A stretch of DNA of 64,000 bases from Alteromonas stellipolaris (GTDB lineage: Bacteria; Pseudomonadota; Gammaproteobacteria; Enterobacterales; Alteromonadaceae). The notes below the pieces were generated by a model, which was given only the letters and a program-made list of their open reading frames with translations, was not told where the DNA came from and ran no database searches. The translations under genes and the position numbers were made by a program. Positions 58,022 through 64,000 of this stretch are shown piece by piece (the stretch's first letter is position 1; every line of letters begins with the position of its first letter). The DNA lies in NCBI RefSeq assembly GCF_001562115.1, contig NZ_CP013926.1, positions 3,658,001 to 3,722,000 of the forward strand, written 5' to 3'.

Positions 58022-59851
58022 TTACTTTTTCTCGCGTGAAGAACGCTTACGTTCGTTTTCAGTAAGAAGTTTCTTACGAATACGAATAGACACAGGCGTT
58101 ACTTCTACTAGTTCGTCTTCATCGATGAACTCAAGCGCTTGCTCAAGAGACATCTTGATAGGCGGAACCAAAGTTTGCGCTTCATCAGTACCAGATGCAC
58201 GAACGTTCGTTAACTGCTTACCTTTAAGGGCGTTAACGGTAAGGTCATTGTCGCGGCTGTGAATACCGATAACCATACCTTCGTAAACTTCTACACCGTG
58301 ACCGATAAACAAACGACCACGCTCTTGAAGGTTAAACAAGGCGTTAGTTAGGGCTTTACCGTTAGCGTTGGCAATAAGAACACCGTTTTTACGCTTACCT
58401 ATAACACCGCCTTTGTACGGACCATAATGATCGAATGTATGGTAAAGCAAACCAGAACCAGACGTCATCGTCATGAATTCAGTTTGGAAACCAATCAAAC
58501 CACGGCTAGGAATAACGAAGTCGATACGTACACGGCCTTTACCATCTGGTGACATGTTGGTCATTTCAGCTTTACGCAGACCAAGTTGTTCCATGATAGA
58601 GCCCTGATGCGCTTCTTCACAGTCTACCGTAAGTGTTTCAAACGGTTCTTGTGTTTCGCCATTCTCTTCTTTAAGAATAACTTCTGGACGTGATACTGCT
58701 AGCTCGTAGCCTTCACGACGCATGTTTTCAATCAAGATACCCAAGTGAAGCTCACCACGACCTGATACGCGGAATTTATCCGGATCTGGCGTTTCTTCAA
58801 CACGTAGTGCAACGTTATGTACTAGTTCGTCGTTCAAACGTTCTAGAATGTTACGTGAAGTAACGTATTTACCTTCTTTACCAGAAAACGGTGAAGTGTT
58901 TACTTGGAAAGTCATGGTTACTGTTGGTTCATCAACAGATAACGGAGTCATTGCTTCTACTTGGTTAACATCACAAATAGTGTCAGAAATTTTAAGCGAA
59001 CCTAAACCTGTGATTGCGATGATATCGCCTGCGCTTGCACCTTCAACTTCGTGACGTGCTAGACCAAGATAACCATATACTAGACCAACTTTACCGTTAC
59101 GCTTTTCGCCTTCAGCAGTAACAACAGTTACTTGTTGGTTTGGCTTAACAGTACCGCGCTTAATACGACCAACACCAATTACACCTACATATGAGTTGTA
59201 ATCAAGTTGAGAAATCTGCATTTGGAATGCACCAGAAGCATCAGCGTCTGGAGGAGATACTTGGTCAACAATAGTTTGGAACAAAGCATTCATGTCATCT
59301 TCAGGTTTGTCGGCATCTAATGAAGCCCAACCGTTCAATGCTGAAGCATAAACTACTTGGAAATCTAACTGGTCGTCAGTTGCACCAAGGTTGTCGAACA
59401 AATCGAATACTTGATCCATAACCCAATCAGGACGTGCACCTGGCTTGTCAATTTTGTTGATAACAACAATTGGCTTCAAGCCTTGAGCAAATGCTTTTTG
59501 TGTTACGAAACGCGTTTGAGGCATAGGGCCTTCTTGCGCATCAACTAGAAGCAACACTGAATCAGCCATTGACATTACACGCTCTACTTCACCACCGAAA
59601 TCGGCGTGTCCTGGAGTATCTACGATGTTGATACGGTAGTCGTTCCAGTTAATAGCAGTGTTTTTCGCTAAGATTGTGATGCCGCGTTCTTTCTCGATGT
59701 CATTCGAGTCCATCACGCGCTCTTCTTGCTCTCCGCGAGTTTCAAGAGTGCCTGACTGTTGTAACAGTTTATCAACCAAAGTTGTTTTACCGTGGTCAAC
59801 GTGAGCAATAATAGCAATGTTACGTAATTTATTAATATCAGTGGTAGTCAT
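58022..59851 (-). CDS. typA: Translational GTPase TypA/BipA
   Basis: A 609-residue ribosome-associated GTPase related to EF-G and needed for growth in cold or stress in several bacteria. The P-loop is [10 protein letters not shown] (16-25), switch region [26 protein letters not shown] is the G3 element and [12 protein letters not shown] the G4 element. It has the usual EF-G-like domains and the specific C-terminal domain with [21 protein letters not shown] long AT-rich gap divides it from divergent glnA. Confidence 0.97.
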   Translation of the reverse strand: MTTTDINKLRNIAIIAHVDHGKTTLVDKLLQQSGTLETRGEQEERVMDSNDIEKERGITILAKNTAINWNDYRINIVDTPGHADFGGEVERVMSMADSVLLLVDAQEGPMPQTRFVTQKAFAQGLKPIVVINKIDKPGARPDWVMDQVFDLFDNLGATDDQLDFQVVYASALNGWASLDADKPEDDMNALFQTIVDQVSPPDADASGAFQMQISQLDYNSYVGVIGVGRIKRGTVKPNQQVTVVTAEGEKRNGKVGLVYGYLGLARHEVEGASAGDIIAITGLGSLKISDTICDVNQVEAMTPLSVDEPTVTMTFQVNTSPFSGKEGKYVTSRNILERLNDELVHNVALRVEETPDPDKFRVSGRGELHLGILIENMRREGYELAVSRPEVILKEENGETQEPFETLTVDCEEAHQGSIMEQLGLRKAEMTNMSPDGKGRVRIDFVIPSRGLIGFQTEFMTMTSGSGLLYHTFDHYGPYKGGVIGKRKNGVLIANANGKALTNALFNLQERGRLFIGHGVEVYEGMVIGIHSRDNDLTVNALKGKQLTNVRASGTDEAQTLVPPIKMSLEQALEFIDEDELVEVTPVSIRIRKKLLTENERKRSSREKK

Positions 59852-60099
59852 CTAGGGAGCCTGTGTAAATCATTACATGTTTTTAAGCATGCATAAGATT
59901 TGTTGCAAAAAATGCAGATAGAAAAATTTGCGCGGATTGTACAGAAAAACCACGGTGTTTGCGCACTTTTTTTTATACGGACGCATGTTTTTCATTATTA
60001 TAGTCTCTGATTAACGAATTTATTACTTTTGCGCCCTGTTTTCGGTGGTAAGTGAAGACGAGTTACTCTAGGCTAGCTAAAGCTACCCAAACTTAATTT

Positions 60100-60135
60100 G
60101 CACCAAAATAGAGCGACCAAGCACCATTTGCGTGC
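60100..60135 (+). promoter_or_regulatory. Candidate NtrC-binding sites upstream of glnA
   Basis: GCACCATTTGCGTGC at 60121-60135 has the GCAC-N7-GTGC symmetry of NtrC sites. A second, weaker half-matching site GCACCAAAATAGAGC is at 60100-60114. They lie about 65-100 bases upstream of the sigma-54 element, a usual enhancer distance. Confidence 0.6.
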
Positions 60136-60198
60136 AGCACCATTGATCATTCAGTTATCCTCTTGCTGCTAAGCCAGCAAAATTGGAACCACGATAGA

Positions 60199-60213
60199 TG
60201 GCATGAAAATCGC
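60199..60213 (+). promoter_or_regulatory. Sigma-54 promoter of glnA
   Basis: TGGCATGAAAATCGC has GG and GC exactly 10 bases apart as needed for the -24/-12 element, and TGGCA matches the consensus -24 block. Start of transcription would be near 60225, leaving a leader of about 57 bases before the glnA ATG. Confidence 0.75.
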
Positions 60214-60281
60214 TTTTAGTTTTTCCACTGTTGGGATGAAGCTGATCATTCCGCATTTTTACATTAAACCTGGAGGACACG

Positions 60282-61691
60282 ATGTCAGTAGAAAAGGCAT
60301 TAGAGCTGATTAAAGAAAGTGAAGCGAAATTTGTTGATTTGCGTTTTACTGATACTAAAGGCAAGGAACAACACGTATCGATTCCTGCTGCTACGGTAGA
60401 CGAAGAGACATTTGAAGAAGGTAAAATGTTCGATGGCTCTTCAATTGCTGGCTGGAAAGGCATTAACGAATCAGACATGGTTCTTATGCCAGACCCTACG
60501 AGTGCGGTAATCGACCCATTCGCAGAAGAAACACAAGTTAACATTCGTTGTGACATCTTAGAGCCTTCAACAATGGAAGGTTACGAGCGCGATCCACGCT
60601 CTGTTGCGCGTCGTGCAGAAGAATACCTAAAATCTACCGGCATTGGCGACACTGTTTTCTTCGGTCCAGAGCCAGAATTTTTCTTATTCGACGATGTGAA
60701 ATTCCACACCGATATGGCCGGTTCTTTCTATAAGATTGATGCTGCTGAAGCGAAATGGAACTCAGGCGCTGATTTTGAAGGCGGAAACATGGGTCACCGT
60801 CCTGGTGTTAAAGGCGGTTACTTCCCAGTTCCTCCAGTAGATTCAGCACACGACATTCGTGCTGCAATGTGTTTAGTTATGGAAGAAATGGGCTTAGTTA
60901 TTGAAGCGCATCACCATGAAGTTGCTACAGCTGGTCAAAACGAAATCGCGTGCGAATTCAACACACTAGTAACGAAAGCAGATGAAATCCAAGTATACAA
61001 GTATGTAGTTCACAACGTAGCACACGCTTACGGTCAAACGGCTACGTTCATGCCTAAGCCTCTTGTAGGTGATAACGGTTCTGGTATGCACTGCCACCAA
61101 TCAATCGCAAAAGATGGCGTAAACATCTTTGCAGGTGATAAGTATGCGGGTCTGTCTGAAGAAGCACTTTTCTACATTGGCGGTATTATTAAACACGCTC
61201 GTGCAATTAACGCTTTTGCAAACGCATCAACAAACTCTTACAAGCGTTTGGTTCCAGGGTTTGAAGCACCAGTAATGCTTGCATACTCTGCACGTAACCG
61301 TTCTGCATCTATCCGTATTCCATACGTAACTAGCGATAAAGCGCGTCGTATCGAAGTACGTTTCCCTGACCCAACAGCTAACCCATACCTTGCTTTCTCA
61401 GCAATGCTTATGGCTGGCCTTGACGGTATTAAGAACAAGATCCATCCTGGCGACTCTATGGATAAAGACTTGTACGACCTACCACCAGAAGAAGCAGCAG
61501 AAATTCCAACAGTTGCTAGCTCGCTAGAAATGGCACTAGAAGCATTGGATAACGACCGTGAATTCCTTAAAGCGGGTGGCGTTATGACTGACGACATGAT
61601 TGATGCATACATCGATCTTAAGTCTGAAGAAGTGACTACGCTTGCTATGACAACTCACCCAGTTGAGTTCGATATGTACTACAGCGTTTAA
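60282..61691 (+). CDS. glnA: Glutamine synthetase type I
   Basis: A 469-residue enzyme, same length as in E. coli, that makes glutamine from glutamate, ammonia and [45 protein letters not shown] and [16 protein letters not shown] are the active-site regions. The adenylylation tyrosine is Y398 in [18 protein letters not shown] stands before the ATG. The upstream region has NtrC and sigma-54 elements, and the NtrBC genes lie downstream, after a strong terminator. Confidence 0.98.
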   Translation: MSVEKALELIKESEAKFVDLRFTDTKGKEQHVSIPAATVDEETFEEGKMFDGSSIAGWKGINESDMVLMPDPTSAVIDPFAEETQVNIRCDILEPSTMEGYERDPRSVARRAEEYLKSTGIGDTVFFGPEPEFFLFDDVKFHTDMAGSFYKIDAAEAKWNSGADFEGGNMGHRPGVKGGYFPVPPVDSAHDIRAAMCLVMEEMGLVIEAHHHEVATAGQNEIACEFNTLVTKADEIQVYKYVVHNVAHAYGQTATFMPKPLVGDNGSGMHCHQSIAKDGVNIFAGDKYAGLSEEALFYIGGIIKHARAINAFANASTNSYKRLVPGFEAPVMLAYSARNRSASIRIPYVTSDKARRIEVRFPDPTANPYLAFSAMLMAGLDGIKNKIHPGDSMDKDLYDLPPEEAAEIPTVASSLEMALEALDNDREFLKAGGVMTDDMIDAYIDLKSEEVTTLAMTTHPVEFDMYYSV

Positions 61692-61716
61692 TTAACGTTT
61701 AAGTGCGTAAATATAC

Positions 61717-61744
61717 AAAAGCCCGCTTATGCGGGCTTTTTTTT
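61717..61744 (+). terminator. Terminator after glnA
   Basis: AAAAGCCCGC (61717-61726) pairs with GCGGGCTTTT (61731-61740) over TTAT, followed by four more T. Confidence 0.85.
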
Positions 61745-61796
61745 ATGCTAAAGCTTTTCTACTATATAAGTAAGAAAAGATGAGCAGGTCTATCTA

Positions 61797-62366
61797 TTGA
61801 AAATTTATCCTTATATTGCGTTACTTACCGCGATTGCGTTAACCCCTTATGAAAGCCATGGGCAAAGCACATCAAAGGATTCTAATCCATCTAACAGCAC
61901 AAGCGCTCCTGTATACAAAGTAAAGCAGGCCGATGGTACTGTGCTTTATACCGACACCCCTTCACCAGAAAGTGATACCGTTGAGTTTGATACGAAAACA
62001 CAGAATGTAGTGTCCAGCCCCTCAACGCCAAAATCCACACTGGCTCAAACGGCTACTTCGAAGACAAAAACCTATAAAGTTGTTATTGCCTCTCCAGCCC
62101 CTAACGCCACCCTTCGAAACAATGCCGGAAACTTCACCATACGTGCGAACCAACCGACTTCAGTAAAGGCGCCGCGCTATCAATTAATCTTCGATGGCGC
62201 CCTATTGCAGAGCAATACAACAGGCGTATTTACCTTAAATGACATAAATCGGGGCGAACATCAGTATAAGGTTGAGCTGACAGACAATAAGGGCAAGACT
62301 CTTGCATCTTCTGCACTACAAACGCTGTTTCTGCATCAAGCATCAGCGTTAATAAATAGCAACTAA
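61797..62366 (+). CDS. Exported DUF4124-domain protein
   Basis: A 189-residue protein with signal peptide (about 1-22, ending ESHG). VYKVKQADGTVLYTDTPSPES is the DUF4124 motif; a second domain (about 95-175) with YKVVIASPAPNATLRNNAGNF resembles an immunoglobulin-like fold. The start is TTG, chosen because the only ATG nearby (61780) is out of frame and the signal peptide starts right after it. Such genes commonly stand between glnA and glnL in marine gammaproteobacteria, but the role is unknown. Confidence 0.75.
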   Translation: MKIYPYIALLTAIALTPYESHGQSTSKDSNPSNSTSAPVYKVKQADGTVLYTDTPSPESDTVEFDTKTQNVVSSPSTPKSTLAQTATSKTKTYKVVIASPAPNATLRNNAGNFTIRANQPTSVKAPRYQLIFDGALLQSNTTGVFTLNDINRGEHQYKVELTDNKGKTLASSALQTLFLHQASALINSN

Positions 62367-62492
62367 CGTTCGAAAGTAGCGCAAAGCCCGCACCATAGCG
62401 GGGAACAGAAAAAAAGTAACACCAAATCTGTGCCTACGATTTTTGCCGATACGTTACAATGCACCCATATAGTGCAAAGGAGATAAGCTCGG

Positions 62493-63578
62493 ATGCAATC
62501 AACCGAGTTAGACACGCAACAATTTTTGAATAGCCTGAATACTGCGCTTGTGATGGTGGACGATAGATTAAATATCGTTTACGCCAACCACGCGGGAGAA
62601 GCGCTATTCGAAACAGGCAGAAAGCAATTATGCGGCCATCGTTTAGATGACTTTTTCCTGCCTGGAAATATCGACACTACGCGCTTGCGCGCAGCGCTAA
62701 GACATGGGGAGGATTTTACTGAAAACGAAATTCGCCTGTGTTTCAGAGACAACCGCAATGTCATGGTTGATTTAACCGTAACGAACTTGCAGTTAGAAGA
62801 AGGGGCTCGGCTACTATTTGAAGTAAAAAAAATAGATCAGCAAAAAAGAATATCCCGAGAAAATTTACAGAACGCACAACATTATGCAGCGCGAGAACTG
62901 GTTCGTGGTTTAGCCCATGAAATCAAGAACCCGCTGGGTGGCATTCGCGGAGCTGCACAACTACTCGAAAAAGAGTTAAGCGAAGAGCATAAAGAATTTA
63001 CTCAGATGATTATTGAGCAGTCTGATCGACTGAGAAATTTAGTCGACCGCTTACTTGGGCCAAATTCTCTTCCTAGGCTCAATTGGAACAATGTGCATCA
63101 AGCATTGGAGCAAGTGAGAAATTTGATGCGGGTTGACTCAGAAACCCCCATAACCATCATTCGTGATTACGACCCCAGTATTCCGCCACTGATGATTGAC
63201 GCCGATATGATTCAACAAGCCGTGTTAAATATAGTCAGAAATAGCATTCAGGCGCTAACTGAAAGTGAAACGCCTAATCCTCAAATTCGTTTGGTGACAC
63301 GCATTGAACGTCAAATGACAATTCAGGGAAATCGCCATGCGTTAATCGCCAAAATTAAAGTGATAGATAATGGCCCGGGTATCCCTTCAGACATAAAAGA
63401 CACGCTTTTTTACCCTATGGTGAGTAGTAAGCAAAATGGCTCCGGCTTAGGGTTATCGATATCGCAAACATTGATAAACCATCATGGCGGAAAAATAGAT
63501 GTAGAAAGCCACCCTGGGCACACCGAATTTGTAATTTATATTCCGATAGACCGCAAGGAGACAGGCAATGACGAATGA
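62493..63578 (+). CDS. glnL: Nitrogen regulation sensor kinase NtrB
   Basis: A 361-residue cytoplasmic kinase/phosphatase for NtrC, controlled by PII. A PAS domain (about 8-115) is followed by the H-box with H142 in GLAHEIKNPLGGIRG, then an N-box region NIVRNSIQAL, and G-boxes DNGPGIP and GSGLGLSI. AAAGGAGA precedes the ATG. The glnG start overlaps its 3' end by 11 bases, so the pair is coupled. Confidence 0.95.
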   Translation: MQSTELDTQQFLNSLNTALVMVDDRLNIVYANHAGEALFETGRKQLCGHRLDDFFLPGNIDTTRLRAALRHGEDFTENEIRLCFRDNRNVMVDLTVTNLQLEEGARLLFEVKKIDQQKRISRENLQNAQHYAARELVRGLAHEIKNPLGGIRGAAQLLEKELSEEHKEFTQMIIEQSDRLRNLVDRLLGPNSLPRLNWNNVHQALEQVRNLMRVDSETPITIIRDYDPSIPPLMIDADMIQQAVLNIVRNSIQALTESETPNPQIRLVTRIERQMTIQGNRHALIAKIKVIDNGPGIPSDIKDTLFYPMVSSKQNGSGLGLSISQTLINHHGGKIDVESHPGHTEFVIYIPIDRKETGNDE

Positions 63579-64000
63579 GTCAGTATGGATTGTCGATGAC
63601 GATAGTTCTATTCGTTGGGTGCTTCAAAAGGCCTTACAAACAGCAAGCATTGGATGCTTGTGTTTTGAAAACCCGCAAGATTTACTCCTTCAATTACAAA
63701 GCGGTCAAGCGCCAGAAGTGATTATCTCTGATATTAAAATGCCGCAGATGGACGGTATGACACTGCTTAATGAAGTGCATGCAACCCACCCCATGATGCC
63801 TGTAATCATAATGACTGCGCATTCTGATTTAGACAGTGCGGTAAACGCCTATCAAAAAGGGGCATTTGAATATTTACCCAAACCCTTCGATATAGATGAA
63901 GCGGTCACGCTTACTCAACGTGCGCTGGCTCATGCAAGGGAACAGTCAAAAACTCAGCAAGCACCGCAAGATGATCCGGAAACCGAAATTATTGGTGAAG
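63568..64000 (+). CDS. glnG: Nitrogen response regulator NtrC, N-terminal part only
   Basis: The gene runs off the right edge after 144 codons. The receiver domain is complete: acidic pocket at D10-D12 (WIVDDDSSIRW), phosphoacceptor D55 in IISDIKMPQMDGM, T in IMTAHSD, and lysine in YLPKPFD. The linker to the AAA+ domain begins at about 125. The ATG lies inside the end of glnL, with AAGGAG eight bases before. NtrC activates sigma-54 promoters such as the one before glnA. Confidence 0.95.
   Translation, partial: MTNESVWIVDDDSSIRWVLQKALQTASIGCLCFENPQDLLLQLQSGQAPEVIISDIKMPQMDGMTLLNEVHATHPMMPVIIMTAHSDLDSAVNAYQKGAFEYLPKPFDIDEAVTLTQRALAHAREQSKTQQAPQDDPETEIIGE

Larger units (their letters stand above)
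59852..60281. other. Divergent typA/glnA regulatory region
   Basis: About 430 bases without a gene. The left half should carry the typA promoter; the right half carries NtrC-like sites (60100-60135) and a sigma-54 promoter (60199-60213) before glnA. Confidence 0.6.

Noticed and set aside
62387..62403. Short hairpin CCCGC/GCGGG after the DUF4124 gene
   Set aside because: Only 5 bp of stem and no T run.

Overview
The window looks like a chromosomal segment of a marine gammaproteobacterium of the Alteromonas type. The support is an ArcB hybrid kinase, gltBD, tyrS-mepM-anmK, erpA, minCDE, fumC, typA and glnA-glnL-glnG, combined with a pectin-utilisation locus built around a TonB-dependent receptor. 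The genus is inferred from protein character and gene content; no rRNA or tRNA gene was recognised.

Layout. 1-3261 (minus): two bPH2 membrane proteins and arcB. 3912-9808 (plus): glutamate synthase gltBD. 10085-10776: a small membrane protein with an XRE regulator. 10898-24436 (minus): the pectin locus, made of a pectin methylesterase/pectate lyase gene that is now split by a frameshift, a TonB-dependent receptor, a PL1 lyase, an IclR regulator and a second PL1 lyase with carbohydrate-binding domains. Three copies of one 14-bp palindrome sit in front of its three transcription units. 24913-30315 (plus): small periplasmic and membrane proteins, mtnN-cbiB-btuF, a periplasmic rhodanese, a DUF2721 protein and a cysteine-rich acetyltransferase. 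30408-34561: tyrS, a nested inverted-repeat element, mepM and anmK. 34577-43832: an accessory block with a double solute-binding-domain protein, an FucP-like permease, an OprB-like porin, an Old Yellow Enzyme, an AHSA1 protein, a 2-hydroxyacid dehydrogenase and a GST. 43957-47285: erpA, a PPK2 kinase and minCDE. 47583-50576: fumC and a putative metal exporter, divergent across a strong Fur-box-like site. 50641-57812: a DUF6776-like protein, a CLC protein with non-canonical key residues, hemJ, two small genes, a non-canonical NRAMP transporter, a PatB-type lyase and a lone receiver protein. 58022-64000: typA, then the nitrogen module glnA, a DUF4124 protein, glnL and the start of glnG.

How the genes work together. 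gltBD and glnA form the GS-GOGAT nitrogen cycle. glnA carries a GG-N10-GC sigma-54 element and NtrC-like sites upstream, and the NtrBC genes lie just downstream. In the pectin locus, surface or secreted esterase and lyases would release oligogalacturonides that the TonB receptor imports; the shared palindrome suggests one repressor coordinates the locus. The OprB porin, FucP-like permease and double binding protein look like a second sugar-uptake set.

The most interesting points are the frameshift between catalytic motifs of the methylesterase within an esterase-lyase fusion, the three-copy operator, the double binding protein, the altered residues in the CLC and NRAMP proteins, the nested inverted repeat near 31.7-32.0 kb and the Fur-like box shared by fumC and a metal exporter.
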